From: DSSB01 sp046346845
Lineage (GTDB): Bacteria > UBA10199 > DSSB01
Direction of reading: 5' to 3'
Length of the DNA stretch: 64,000 bases
Assembly: GCA_046346845.1 (NCBI GenBank)
Contig: JAXMHH010000003.1
Coordinates: 124,001-188,000 of the forward strand
The notes beneath the pieces were generated by a model that saw only the letters and a program-made list of their open reading frames with translations, was not told the DNA's origin and ran no database searches. The translations under genes were made by a program, and so were the position numbers. Below are positions 15,853 to 23,976 of this stretch, one piece after another (within the stretch, counting starts at the first letter, position 1; each line of letters begins with the position of its first letter).

Positions 15853-17577
15853 ATGCCCATCCACAACAAGGAAATCGGCGACTGCTTCGACCAGGTGGCC
15901 GACCTGTTGGAGATCGGCGGCGCCAACCCCTTCCGGATCCGCGCCTACCGCCAGGCCGCCAACACGGTCTCGCGCCTGCCGCGCAGCGTGGCGGAGATGC
16001 TCAAGCAAGGCGAAGACCTAAGCGAGCTCCCCGGCATCGGCAAGGACTTGGCCGGCAAGATCGAGGAGATCGTGCGCACCGGGAAGCTGCGCCTCCTCGA
16101 GGACCTGAAACGAAAAAATCCCCCCGGCATCACCGCCCTTTTGCAGGTCCCCTCCCTCGGACCCCAGCGGGTCAAACGCTTAAACAAGGAATTGGGGGTG
16201 AATACCCTCGCCGACCTCGAGAAGGCCGCCAAGGGAGGCCGCATCCGCGAGCTCAACGGCTTCGGAGAGAAAACGGAACGACGTATCCTGGAGGAATTGC
16301 AGCGCACCCACGGCGTTGAGCGGCGCTTTCGCTGGATGTTGGCGAAACAAATGACCGAGCCCTTTCTCGACTATCTGCGCAAATCCAAAAAGGCGCAGCC
16401 CTTGGAAATCGCGGGCAGCTACCGGCGCCGCAAGGACACCGTGGGGGACATCGACATCCTCGCCGCCAGCGCCGCTCCCGAAGAGGTCATGAAGCGCTTC
16501 ACCGCCTATGAAGACGTCTCCCAGGTCCTGGCCCAGGGCGAGACCAAGGCCACCGTGCTGCTGCGCACCGGCCTGCAGGTCGATATCCGGGTCGTTCCGG
16601 AGGAGAGCTACGGCGCGGCCCTGCTCTATTTCACCGGCTCCAAGGCCCACAACATCGCCCTGCGCAGGCTCGCCCAAGACCGCGGTCTCAAGATCAACGA
16701 GTACGGCGTCTTCGACAAAAAAGGGCGGCGCCTGGCGGGGCGGACGGAGGCGGAGATCTACCGGCTCTTGAAGATGGACTGGATCCCTCCCGAGCTGCGC
16801 GAGGACCGCGGGGAAATCGCGGCGGCCCAGGCCCATCGCCTGCCGAAATTGGTCGAGTGGAAGGACATCCGGGGCGACCTGCACGTCCATACCGAGGCCA
16901 GCGACGGCCGGGCGACCCTCGAGGCCCTCGCCCGGCGGGCCCAGGAGAAGGGCTACGAATACCTGGCCATCACCGACCACTCGCCCTATGTGGGCATCAC
17001 GCACGGCCTCGACGCCAAACGGCTGCGGGCCCAGCTGAAGGCCATCGACCGCCTCAACGGGAAACTTCGGGGGCTGAGGATTCTCAAGGGCATCGAGGTC
17101 GACATCCTCGAGGACGGCTCCCTCGACCTGCCCGACGAAGTCCTCAAGGAATTGGACCTGACGGTGGGCGCCGTCCACGGCCACTTTCAACTCTCGCAAA
17201 AAAAGCAGACCGAACGCATCCTGCGCGCGATGGACCATCCCTGCTTCAACATCTTCGCCCATCCCACGGGCCGCCTGCTCGGCGAACGGCCTCCCTACGA
17301 CGTCGACATGGAAAGACTCATGGCAGGCGCCAAGCAGCGGGGCTGCTTCCTCGAGGTGAATTCGGAGCCGGACCGGATGGATCTCGACGACGCGGCCTGC
17401 CGCATGGCCAAGGAGATGGGGCTCCGGGTGGCAGTTTCCACCGACGCCCATGCCTTGGACGGCCTCGACCTGATGGAGCTCGGCGTCGCCCAGGCCCGCC
17501 GGGGCTGGCTGGAAAGGCAGGACCTGCTCAACACCCTGGCCCTCAAAGACCTGCTCCGGGCCCTGAAACGGCGGTAA
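15853..17577 (+). CDS. polX: DNA polymerase/3'-5' exonuclease PolX
   Basis: 574 residues, the normal bacterial PolX length. The N-terminal family X polymerase part includes helix-hairpin-helix ELPGIGKDLAGKIEE (about 56-70), the nucleotidyltransferase core with GSYRRRKDTVGDIDILAAS, and the metal-binding Asp residues. The C-terminal PHP domain starts near residue 340 with DLHVHTEASDG and has the further metal ligands (ITDHSPYVGITHG, KGIEVDIL, EVNSEPDRMDL, STDAHALDG). It fills short gaps in base excision and end repair and can trim 3' ends. It starts 10 bp after the hydrolase gene. Confidence 0.95.
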   Translation: MPIHNKEIGDCFDQVADLLEIGGANPFRIRAYRQAANTVSRLPRSVAEMLKQGEDLSELPGIGKDLAGKIEEIVRTGKLRLLEDLKRKNPPGITALLQVPSLGPQRVKRLNKELGVNTLADLEKAAKGGRIRELNGFGEKTERRILEELQRTHGVERRFRWMLAKQMTEPFLDYLRKSKKAQPLEIAGSYRRRKDTVGDIDILAASAAPEEVMKRFTAYEDVSQVLAQGETKATVLLRTGLQVDIRVVPEESYGAALLYFTGSKAHNIALRRLAQDRGLKINEYGVFDKKGRRLAGRTEAEIYRLLKMDWIPPELREDRGEIAAAQAHRLPKLVEWKDIRGDLHVHTEASDGRATLEALARRAQEKGYEYLAITDHSPYVGITHGLDAKRLRAQLKAIDRLNGKLRGLRILKGIEVDILEDGSLDLPDEVLKELDLTVGAVHGHFQLSQKKQTERILRAMDHPCFNIFAHPTGRLLGERPPYDVDMERLMAGAKQRGCFLEVNSEPDRMDLDDAACRMAKEMGLRVAVSTDAHALDGLDLMELGVAQARRGWLERQDLLNTLALKDLLRALKRR

Positions 17578-17601
17578 TCGGCTGGAGGGGCCTGGAAAAA
17601 A

Positions 17602-17637
17602 CTGACAATAATCAGGAATGGGCCTGCGCTGGATCAT
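17602..17637 (+). promoter_or_regulatory. paired CRP/FNR-type sites before CBS gene, 22 bp apart
   Basis: CTGACAATAATCAG at 17602-17615 is a perfect CTGA-N6-TCAG palindrome. A degenerate second copy, CTGCGCTGGATCAT at 17624-17637, has its centre exactly 22 bp downstream. They lie about 90 and 67 bp before the CBS gene start. A further imperfect TTGAC-A4-GTCGA at 17666-17679 lies closer still. Confidence 0.5.
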
Positions 17638-17697
17638 TTCCGCCCCCGCCCGCCTGAGGGAAAATTTGACAAAAGTCGAAGAAAGCGAGGAAACCCT

Positions 17698-18111
17698 ATG
17701 CCCAACCTGCTGGTTCGCGACCTGATGACCGAAAAATTGTTCACGGTGAGGCCCGAGCACGATCTGGCCCACCTCAACGACATGATGGCCGAGATGCACG
17801 TCCGCCACATGCCCGTCGTCGATGAAGACGGCGCCTTGGTGGGCCTGGTCTCCCAACGGGACCTGCTCCGCACCGCCATGGACCCCGCGGGCATGTTGCC
17901 GGTCAGCGAGCAGCGCGAATTGCTTCGCAACACCCGGGTGCGGGAAATCATGACCGTGGAAGTGGAAACCGCCACCCCTGACACCGATATCGCCGAGGCC
18001 GGAAACCTGATGCTGGAGAACAAGCTGGGCTGTCTGCCCGTGGTGGAGGGAGATCAGTTGGTCGGCATCCTCACCGAATCGGATTTCGTGAAATACGTCG
18101 TTCGGGAGTGA
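17698..18111 (+). CDS. CBS domain protein (two CBS motifs)
   Basis: 137 residues containing a tandem CBS pair and nothing else: first repeat around DLMTEKLFTVRPEHDLAHLND to VVDEDGALVGLVSQRDLL, second around REIMTVEVETATPDTDIAEA to VVEGDQLVGILTESDFVKYV. CBS pairs sense adenine nucleotides or similar ligands. Stand-alone CBS proteins of this kind are common in hypoxia/dormancy regulons. Its upstream region carries paired CTGA-N6-TCAG sites. A second CBS gene in this window (48140-48610) also has paired sites upstream. Confidence 0.93.
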   Translation: MPNLLVRDLMTEKLFTVRPEHDLAHLNDMMAEMHVRHMPVVDEDGALVGLVSQRDLLRTAMDPAGMLPVSEQRELLRNTRVREIMTVEVETATPDTDIAEAGNLMLENKLGCLPVVEGDQLVGILTESDFVKYVVRE

Positions 18112-18123
18112 AAGGAAAATCGG

Positions 18124-18639
18124 CTAATGCGCCTCGCAGGGCGGGGCCTTGACCTTGAGCCGCCTCAGGCGCGAGGCGGTGAGCTCGCTGACCGTCTCCC
18201 AATCGCTCTCGGCGTAGTCATCCCGCTTCTTGATCAAGAGCCATTCCCGCTCGCGCCCCTTCATCCGGTGGATGGTGAAGGCCCCTTTCAATTTTTTCCC
18301 CGAGAGTTGGAATTGGAGGTGACCGGCCGCCAGCTGGTCGAGCGGATCCTCCCCGCCCAAGGGACGGTAAGTCCCTTCATCCCACACGATGACCGGCCCC
18401 GCGCCGTAACTCCCCTTCGGGATGATGCCCTCATAGCCGAAATAACTTAGGGAATGGTCCGGCACCTCGATCGCCAGGCGCCACTGGCCCGCCTTCATCG
18501 AGGGGCCCTTGGGGATGGCCCAGGACTTCAAGACGCCACCCATCTCGAGGCGAAAGTCGTAATGGTGGTGGCTGGCCTGGTGCTCCTGGACCAAGAAGCG
18601 TCTCGGGGACCGCGGTTTTTTCGCCGGGCGTCGGGGCAT
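18124..18639 (-). CDS. LigD-type 3'-phosphoesterase domain protein
   Basis: 171 residues from the ATG at 18639 (an in-frame TTG seven codons upstream is less likely). The phosphoesterase signature is clear: FLVQEHQASHHHYDFRLE near the start with the catalytic His/Asp, then LKSWAIPKGPS, and HSLSYFGYEGIIPKGSYG with WDEGTY. In DNA ligase D this domain trims ribonucleotides and 3'-phosphates at double-strand breaks. Here it is stand-alone, with no ligase or polymerase domain and no Ku in the window. The divergent DUF3175 gene shares its promoter region, which contains a CRP/FNR-type site. Confidence 0.9.
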   Translation of the reverse strand: MPRRPAKKPRSPRRFLVQEHQASHHHYDFRLEMGGVLKSWAIPKGPSMKAGQWRLAIEVPDHSLSYFGYEGIIPKGSYGAGPVIVWDEGTYRPLGGEDPLDQLAAGHLQFQLSGKKLKGAFTIHRMKGREREWLLIKKRDDYAESDWETVSELTASRLRRLKVKAPPCEAH

Positions 18640-18674
18640 CCTAGAATAGTCTCCCTGCAAAGGAAATTTTTTCC

Positions 18675-18710
18675 CTGACCAATATCATGGGGTGGCATGA
18701 TTTTTTTCGA
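18675..18710. promoter_or_regulatory. paired CRP/FNR-type sites between LigD-PE and DUF3175
   Basis: CTGACCAATATCAT at 18675-18688 is TGA-N6-TCA with a 5' C. ATGATTTTTTTCGA at 18697-18710 matches except for one half-site base (TCG for TCA), its centre again 22 bp from the first. They serve a divergent pair of genes. The site overlaps an upstream ATG of DUF3175 (18687), which argues for the later start at 18747. Confidence 0.5.
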
Positions 18711-18746
18711 GAGAATCGGCCAAAGATACTGAGATATTTCAAAGCC

Positions 18747-19061
18747 ATGAGGGACCGGCCCCAAAAAACCGCAGGCCCCGCCCCGGCCACGGGCAAGAGA
18801 TGGTCGGCCCGGGTGACCCGCGAAAGCCACGCCCTGGCCCTGGAGGAGGGTGTCTTCACCTGGGACAACCCCAGGAAAATCGCGGCCTCGCTGAAACGCT
18901 CCGCCGATGCGAGCCTATGTCGCAAGGCCGAGCCCTTCCCGGCGGCCATGTCCATGCTCAATTTCTACATCAATCGGGCCGGCAGAAACCTCCCCGCCGC
19001 CCGCAAGAAGATACTCCAAGAGGCGAAGGCGGAATTACGAAGGCTCTACGGCAGGGATTAG
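18747..19061 (+). CDS. DUF3175 family protein
   Basis: 104 residues from the ATG at 18747, chosen because the in-frame ATG at 18687 lies inside a regulatory site and lacks a ribosome site. The DUF3175 signature is clear: KRWSARVTRESHALALEEGVF, then NPRKIAASLKRSADAS and AMSMLNFYINRAGRNL. It is a small basic protein of unknown role, often near LigD/Ku-like or stress genes. It is divergent from the LigD-type phosphoesterase gene, so the two probably respond to the same signal. Confidence 0.85.
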   Translation: MRDRPQKTAGPAPATGKRWSARVTRESHALALEEGVFTWDNPRKIAASLKRSADASLCRKAEPFPAAMSMLNFYINRAGRNLPAARKKILQEAKAELRRLYGRD

Positions 19062-19069
19062 GCGGAAAA

Positions 19070-20275
19070 TCACCGCAGCAGGTGGGGAAAAAGCGCGAGC
19101 AAGATGCCCAAGACCAGAAGGATCGCCCCGCCCACCAACCTCCCCCAGCGGGAATATCGCTCTCCCCACCGGGACTGCACCGCGAAGGCCGCCATCCCGA
19201 AGATCACCAAGTCATCCAGCATGAAGAAAAAATCATAGAGCAGGAGGTAACCGTAGTGCCGAAGCGGCGAAAGCGGAGTCAGCGCCAGCAGATGGGTGAA
19301 GACGGCGGGGATCCCCGCCGAACAGACGAATTCGATGGAATTCACGACGAAGGCCAGGGCCACGATCCCGAGGACGGCCGCCAAATTCAACGGGGAGACG
19401 ACGATCCGCTCCACCCGGCCCTTGGTCCTGTTTCGGGATTCCAGGTCGCCCACCTCGCAAACCGGGGCCCCGCGGCTGAGAAAAAATTCCCGCAGGTTGA
19501 TGACCCCCATCCCCAGCGCGAAGACCCCCACGAGCAGGGTCAGGGGCCTTAAATACCCCAGGACTAAAAAGGCGTTGAGCCAAGCGCTCAAAAATAAAAA
19601 ATACAGGACCCCTGAGGCGAAGACAAAGGACCCCGCCAGCAGCCAGACCTTGCTTTTTTCCTGCAGGGTCGCGAGGAGAGAAATCAAGTAGACCAACACC
19701 CACATGGCGCAGGGGTTGAAGCCGTCGATCAAGCCCAGCAGCACCGCGGGTGTTCCCAGGGAATAGTTTCGCAAGTCCACTCGGCCCAGGAAGGGGACCT
19801 GAACCGCCGAATCGGTCGCTCTACCAGCGCCTTGGGAAGGTAAAATCTTCTCTTCCTGGCCGGCCCCGTACCCGGCAAGGGCCGACTCGATTTCCTTACC
19901 CGTTGTCTCCGCTCCCTCGTATCCGATGAAATGGAAATCCCCGAAGAAGGTCGCGGGAATCCCTGCGGCCTCGCGGTTCACACCGAAGCGGGAGGCCATC
20001 TCCCAAAAGATAGCGGCCTCGCCAGGCCTGGACAGGTCGTGCTCCACCCACCGCAGGGCGGGATACCGCTCCTTCAGCTTCTGATTGAAGCCCGCCTGGG
20101 CATGGCAATGGGGACATTGGGGATGGAAAAAGTAATGGACCTCGACCTTTTCCAGCGAGGGTCGCGCCGTTTGGCCATTTCCCCAAAGCAGCAGACCGGC
20201 GTATAGCGCGGCGAGGCACAGAAAGAGAAAACGCCGAAAGGGGTCCTGAAAAAAAATCGGTAGTTTTGGTTTCAC
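19070..20275 (-). CDS. membrane protein with thioredoxin domain and DsbD/CcdA-like region
   Basis: About 401 residues. After a first membrane segment comes a periplasmic thioredoxin-like domain with HPQCPHCHAQ (active Cys about 54 and 57), then a hydrophobic part with six or more segments that holds IDGFNPCAMWVLVYL, an NPC motif like that of CcdA/DsbD electron carriers, and a second conserved Cys in EFVCSAGIPA. This suggests transfer of reducing power across the inner membrane to a fused thioredoxin. Start uncertain: TTG at 20314 or 20296 and GTG at 20275 are possible; I use 20275 because a perfect regulatory site ends at 20323 and a promoter would have to fit between. Confidence 0.8.
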   Translation of the reverse strand: MKPKLPIFFQDPFRRFLFLCLAALYAGLLLWGNGQTARPSLEKVEVHYFFHPQCPHCHAQAGFNQKLKERYPALRWVEHDLSRPGEAAIFWEMASRFGVNREAAGIPATFFGDFHFIGYEGAETTGKEIESALAGYGAGQEEKILPSQGAGRATDSAVQVPFLGRVDLRNYSLGTPAVLLGLIDGFNPCAMWVLVYLISLLATLQEKSKVWLLAGSFVFASGVLYFLFLSAWLNAFLVLGYLRPLTLLVGVFALGMGVINLREFFLSRGAPVCEVGDLESRNRTKGRVERIVVSPLNLAAVLGIVALAFVVNSIEFVCSAGIPAVFTHLLALTPLSPLRHYGYLLLYDFFFMLDDLVIFGMAAFAVQSRWGERYSRWGRLVGGAILLVLGILLALFPHLLR

Positions 20276-20322
20276 GGCATGGCCGAATTTTTTCAAGATA
20301 GCTCTCGAAAACAACCACCACC

Positions 20323-20336
20323 CTGACCAAAATCAG
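20323..20336 (-). promoter_or_regulatory. perfect CTGACCAAAATCAG site before Trx/DsbD gene
   Basis: A CTGA-N6-TCAG palindrome. Centre 54 bp upstream of the chosen GTG start of the thioredoxin/DsbD-like gene. A -10-like TATCTT (20301-20296 on the minus strand) would give a transcription start about 40 bp from the centre. No second copy at 22 bp here. Confidence 0.55.
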
Positions 20337-20443
20337 AATTTGGGCGATATCCTCGAATATTAATGAAATGGCCTTGGAAACATCGCCTGGGGTCGGTTCC
20401 CGACGGGATCGCGACGCCCCGCCTCCAACTACTCAGGACCCGG

Positions 20444-21034
20444 TTAGGACTGGGAGTCTTGCCTTGACTGGGCGCCTTCCCCGCCGCGCAGGAAAATTCG
20501 GCGTTCCGCCTCGTGCTCTCTCTCCAGCAAGCTCTCTTCAAAGATCCCCTGCTTGACCCGCTCCAGGAACCAGTATCCGCAACCCCGGTGCAGTTCGATC
20601 TTTCCGAACAGACCCAGTTGCGGGTACTCGCGGCATAGCTTGGGGCGAAAGGGATAGATGCCGCAGGTATTTCCGCCGCGCAGGTACCCGCAGGCCATCG
20701 GCATAAGCCGGCCTTGGGGCGGACCCAAGGTCTGGAAGTTGTGCACCCGGGCGTACCAGCGCTGGAAGAAGCGGAGGACTCGGGGGCGGCGGACCCAGGA
20801 GGCGGGCAGCTCGATTCCCAAGGTTTGGCAGCACAGGCCGCTGCGCTCGCAACGGCCGCGGAGCAGGAAGCGGGTCCGCCGCTCATGACGCAAGAGCTTC
20901 CCGACGATGCGGTCGCCCCAATAGACAGTCATCTGCAGGGTAAATACCAGTACCCATAACTCGAACAACAAGAGGCGCCCGATCCAGGAACCGGGGCGAA
21001 GGCGCAGGGGAGCGGTTTCCGTTTGCCCTTCCAT
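20444..21034 (-). CDS. YkgJ family Fe-S/Zn cluster-type protein
   Basis: 196 residues from the ATG at 21034 (AAGGAAG upstream). A membrane segment (LLLFELWVLVFTLQM) lies near the N-terminus. The YkgJ cysteine cluster follows: GRCERSGLCCQTLG, then ACGYLRGGNTCGIYPFRPKLCREYP, then HRGCGYWF, enough Cys to bind a metal cluster. YkgJ proteins are common but have no proven reaction. It is followed leftwards, after 168 bp, by the thioredoxin/DsbD gene on the same strand; the intervening regulatory site suggests separate control. Confidence 0.88.
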   Translation of the reverse strand: MEGQTETAPLRLRPGSWIGRLLLFELWVLVFTLQMTVYWGDRIVGKLLRHERRTRFLLRGRCERSGLCCQTLGIELPASWVRRPRVLRFFQRWYARVHNFQTLGPPQGRLMPMACGYLRGGNTCGIYPFRPKLCREYPQLGLFGKIELHRGCGYWFLERVKQGIFEESLLEREHEAERRIFLRGGEGAQSRQDSQS

Positions 21035-21072
21035 TCGAGCTTCCTTTGCCGGCCAACCAGGTGGAGAGCCCA

Positions 21073-21720
21073 TCAGGGGCGGGTGGGAAATAAATCCTTC
21101 TCCTGGATCCAACCGCGGTTCCGGCCCTCGAATTCCGCCAGCACCCAGCCGGGTTTCTGTTCCCACACCCGCAGCCCGTCGCCTCGAACGACATAGGTCT
21201 TGCGCGGCGCGACCGCCTCGGGGCTCCCGTAGAAATGCGCCCGCTTGGCCGACACCACCCGCACGGCGGTCCAGCTCCCGGGGGTATCCAGGGTCCGCTG
21301 GCTGCCCTCGGCCTTGGCCAGGTCGGGGTCGACCATGCCACAGCCGCCGGGCTCCTCGTCCAGCTTGAGGCGAACCGAGCCGGGCTCGGCGCCCGCGCCG
21401 GCGAGGAATTGCAGCCGGCCGCTAATGACCTGCTGGGCCTTCCCCTCCCCGGGGAACCAGGTCTGCACGGCGAACCCCTCGCCCTGCCTCTTGCCGAGGA
21501 GGGCGAAGATGCAGCTGAACAGGGGCCCCTGCCCGCTCGCGTCCTGTCCGGTCCCGTTTTGATAATAGCCGCTCAAGGTCTGGCTTTGGGGATCGTATCC
21601 GAGCGTGAGCTCACCGTAGACGCCGGAGGCAGGCGCGGCGGAGCCGGCCGCCCTTAGGTCTGGGGCCAGGCAGGACAGAGCTAGAACAAAAAATATTGTT
21701 GGAAGCATGCCGATCTTCAT
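21073..21720 (-). CDS. exported protein with C-terminal SH3-like domain
   Basis: 215 residues from the ATG at 21720, which has AAGGATC upstream and opens a signal peptide (MLPTIFFVLALSCLAPDLRA). A longer in-frame reading to 22137 runs through the promoter and is rejected. Residues ~20-140 are Gly-rich and beta-predicted (GVYGELTLGYDPQSQTLSGY). The last ~60 residues look like a bacterial SH3 domain (RAHFYGSPEAVAPRKTYVVR, DGLRVWEQKPGWVLAEF). Likely periplasmic and peptidoglycan-associated. Function unknown. Confidence 0.75.
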   Translation of the reverse strand: MKIGMLPTIFFVLALSCLAPDLRAAGSAAPASGVYGELTLGYDPQSQTLSGYYQNGTGQDASGQGPLFSCIFALLGKRQGEGFAVQTWFPGEGKAQQVISGRLQFLAGAGAEPGSVRLKLDEEPGGCGMVDPDLAKAEGSQRTLDTPGSWTAVRVVSAKRAHFYGSPEAVAPRKTYVVRGDGLRVWEQKPGWVLAEFEGRNRGWIQEKDLFPTRP

Positions 21721-21772
21721 AGGGTCTTGATCCTTATATAAGCCATCGCCTCGGGCGCAGGCAGAAAGGGTC

Positions 21773-21814
21773 GCTCCGGCGCGGGGCCGGAGCACGCAGG
21801 TGCCGGAAATCATA
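21773..21814 (-). promoter_or_regulatory. promoter and GC-rich 5'-UTR hairpin of SH3-domain gene
   Basis: TATGAT (21814-21809, minus) fits a -10 element, placing the start near 21802. The leader then forms GCTCCGGC-GCGGG-GCCGGAGC (21793-21773), an 8-bp stem with no T run after it, so it is not a classic terminator. Role unknown. Confidence 0.3.
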
Positions 21815-21919
21815 GCAATTTTAACGGAACTCCGCCGTATTTTTTTCCGGGCCCTGCCACAACTTGGCCCGGCCCAGCGCCGATAAAGGCAAGGGGCGCA
21901 CCGATTCCTTCGGTGAAAC

Positions 21920-22618
21920 ATGACCCCTCCCTTAGGCAGCCGCCCCGATTCCATTCCAGTTTCCAGCTCCGACCCTCGAGCCTCTTCCTCCGCCATCACG
22001 GAGGGCACCGGCTCCGCTCCGCGCAGCGACGGCCTAAGGGTGGCGGTGCTCCGCAATCTCTGCGGGCGGACCTTTCTCGCCTCCGAGACGCGCGGCCGCG
22101 CCGGCGTCTCGCTGCTCTGGCAGGCGATGCCGGGCACGGCCTCCGGACGTCCTCGCGGTTTTCGGGCCGCGCTGTTTCAAGACGCCAGCGAGGCCTGCCT
22201 GTCGGTCGTCACCGAGCGCCAGGCCTACAGCAGCGATGCCATCTCCGACTTGGAGCGACGCGCCCGCCTCCGCCCCGGGGAACGCGGGCACATCGCCCGC
22301 TGGCTGGCCGAGGCGAGCTTGACGCCGCATCTCCCCCATGCCGCGCAAATCATCTCCGCGTTGCAGGGGCTCTTGCCGCGCGCCGCCCGCGCCGATCAGG
22401 CCAGCGTCCTGGAAAGCTTCGTGGCGGGCCTGGGCTCGCCGGACCGCGTGCTTCGGCTCCGGAGTTTTCAAATGCTGCGCTGGATGCTGGCCACCTCGGA
22501 GGGGCATCTCGAGGAACGCAGTCGAGGCGCGCTATCGGCCTTGGTGGAAAACCAGCCTGAGCCGGTCGCGGAGGCCCTGCGCCGCCTGCTGTCCGGCAGG
22601 GGCGATTCCGGGCTGTAG
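21920..22618 (+). CDS. alpha-helical repeat protein of unknown function
   Basis: 232 residues. No signal peptide; the first ~40 residues are Ser/Pro/Ala-rich and probably disordered. From ~100 the sequence is helical with a HEAT-like rhythm (RARLRPGERGHIARWL, QIISALQGLLPRAARAD, SVLESFVAGLG, VLRLRSFQMLRWMLATS). The unstructured start and helical bundle recall the N-terminus of the Ser/Thr kinase at 26519-29149, but I cannot show homology by eye. There is no motif for a reaction. The gene is convergent with the quinone oxidoreductase, with a GC palindrome between them. Confidence 0.55.
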   Translation: MTPPLGSRPDSIPVSSSDPRASSSAITEGTGSAPRSDGLRVAVLRNLCGRTFLASETRGRAGVSLLWQAMPGTASGRPRGFRAALFQDASEACLSVVTERQAYSSDAISDLERRARLRPGERGHIARWLAEASLTPHLPHAAQIISALQGLLPRAARADQASVLESFVAGLGSPDRVLRLRSFQMLRWMLATSEGHLEERSRGALSALVENQPEPVAEALRRLLSGRGDSGL

Positions 22619-22630
22619 ACCGTCACGGCC

Positions 22631-22648
22631 GGCCGCCGCGCGGCGGCC
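22631..22648. terminator. GC palindrome between convergent genes
   Basis: GGCCGCCGCGCGGCGGCC is a perfect 18-bp inverted repeat between the convergent ends at 22618 and 22651. There is no T run on either side, so termination is possible but unproven. Confidence 0.35.
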
Positions 22649-22650
22649 GC

Positions 22651-23667
22651 TCAATCCATGCTCAGGACGACCTTCCCGAAATTTTGATGGCCATGGAGAT
22701 AGGCGTGGGCCGCCGCGGCCTGCTCCAAGGGAAAGGCGCGATCGACCAGCGGCCGCAAGACGCCGTCTTGCACCAGGCGCAGGATCTCCTGCAGGCTTTG
22801 CGCGAGCAGCTCCCGGTGATCCCAAAGGTGCCCCAAGTTGAATCCCATCACGCCACGGTTTTGGTTCATCAGGGGAATCGGCTTGAAGCTGGGCATCCGC
22901 CACAGTCCCTTCGCCACCGCAAGCAGGTGGCGGCTCTGCCCGCTGCTGAAGCTGGAAATGCCGAACATCATCAGCTTGCCCAGCGACGCGAGGCAGCGGT
23001 AGCTCTTGCGGTACGACTCGCCCCCCACCGCGTCCAAGACGAGCTGCACGCCGCGCCCCGCGGTAAGCCGCTTCACCTCGGCCTCGAAGTCCTGCCGGTG
23101 GTAATCGATGCAATGCTCGACGCCGAGCTCCCGCAGCCGGGCGTGCTTGGAGGCGCTGGCGGTACCGAAGACCCGGGCCCCGCGCCAGCGGCAGATCTGC
23201 AGGGCGGCCTGGCCGACCCCTCCCGCCACCGCGTGGACCAGCACCTGGTCGCCCGCTTGCACATGGCCCTGATGGACCAGCATGAGCCAGGCGGTAAGGT
23301 AATTCACCGGGATCGCCGCGGCCTCCGCGAAGGAGAGCTCTTCGCTCAGCGGAAAGGCCAGAGCATGGGGCACGACCACCGTGTCGCTGTAGCCGCCGAA
23401 GCGGGTGATGGCACCGACCCGGTCGCCCACCCGGAACGGCGATCCCTCCCCCGCTTGATCGATCAGGCCCGCCACCTCATAGCCCACCACGGCGGGGAGC
23501 TTGGGGGCATCCGGATAGAGCCCTTGCCTCGCCAGCAGATCGGCGAAATTGATGCCCGCCGCCTGCACGCGGATCCGGACCTCCCCGGGGCCGGCCTGGG
23601 GGTCGGGCGCCTCCCTTACCTGCAGGACCTCGGGACCACCCACCTTGCTAATCCAAACTTGTCGCAT
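22651..23667 (-). CDS. zinc-type alcohol dehydrogenase family protein, VAT-1/quinone oxidoreductase-like
   Basis: 338 residues of the medium-chain dehydrogenase/reductase superfamily. N-terminal GroES-like half with AAGINFADLLARQGLYPDAP; the cofactor fold starts with VLVHAVAGGVGQAALQICR at about 146-164 (A-x-G-G-V-G, NADPH type). The catalytic zinc Cys ligands of true alcohol dehydrogenases are absent, as in quinone oxidoreductase and VAT-1 homologues. FGGYSDTVVVPH is typical of the VAT-1 branch. It would reduce enones or quinones with NADPH in the cytoplasm. It is convergent with the helical-repeat protein and has an AT-rich upstream region. Confidence 0.88.
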   Translation of the reverse strand: MRQVWISKVGGPEVLQVREAPDPQAGPGEVRIRVQAAGINFADLLARQGLYPDAPKLPAVVGYEVAGLIDQAGEGSPFRVGDRVGAITRFGGYSDTVVVPHALAFPLSEELSFAEAAAIPVNYLTAWLMLVHQGHVQAGDQVLVHAVAGGVGQAALQICRWRGARVFGTASASKHARLRELGVEHCIDYHRQDFEAEVKRLTAGRGVQLVLDAVGGESYRKSYRCLASLGKLMMFGISSFSSGQSRHLLAVAKGLWRMPSFKPIPLMNQNRGVMGFNLGHLWDHRELLAQSLQEILRLVQDGVLRPLVDRAFPLEQAAAAHAYLHGHQNFGKVVLSMD

Positions 23668-23734
23668 CGCCTGATTGAAGCGCGCCAGGGGAGTTATGGA
23701 AAGGAATAATCGCGCCCCCCCGGTTTTATCATTT

Positions 23735-23900
23735 TTATCCTTAATGAATTATTTTAATAAAATATTACTATTAATATTAAATATAATATTAATATTTAAT
23801 TTTAATAGCGATTCTGGTCACGAAGGAGATGCATATAAATAATTTAATAATTCAAAATAGTTATAATTTTTCCTGCCGTGAAATTTTTCTTGGAAAATTC
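23735..23900. other. AT-rich upstream region
   Basis: Strongly AT-rich block (repeated ATTAAT/AATAAT-like words) in an otherwise GC-rich window, part of a gene-free gap of about 310 bp (23668-23976). It lies between the quinone oxidoreductase start and a sigma-54 promoter. Such blocks are usual binding places for nucleoid-bending proteins such as IHF and for enhancer-binding activators. Confidence 0.45.
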
Positions 23901-23915
23901 TGGCACATCCCTTGC
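23901..23915 (+). promoter_or_regulatory. sigma-54 promoter TGGCAC-N5-TTGC
   Basis: TGGCACATCCCTTGC has the invariant -24 GG and -12 GC doublets at the required spacing (10 bp between). Start of transcription would be near 23927, with the lipoprotein ATG 50 bp further on after an AGGGGTGG ribosome site. This also rules out an upstream in-frame start at 23878. Confidence 0.75.
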
Positions 23916-23976
23916 TTTAGGATCCTGCACACGATACCCCGAATGCCTCGGGGATCAAAAAAAAGGGGTGGATCGA

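Noticed and set aside
20293..20886. 197-codon Ser/Arg-rich minus-strand frame overlapping the YkgJ gene
   Set aside because: Shadow frame: the overlapping frame carries the YkgJ cysteine cluster with proper spacing.
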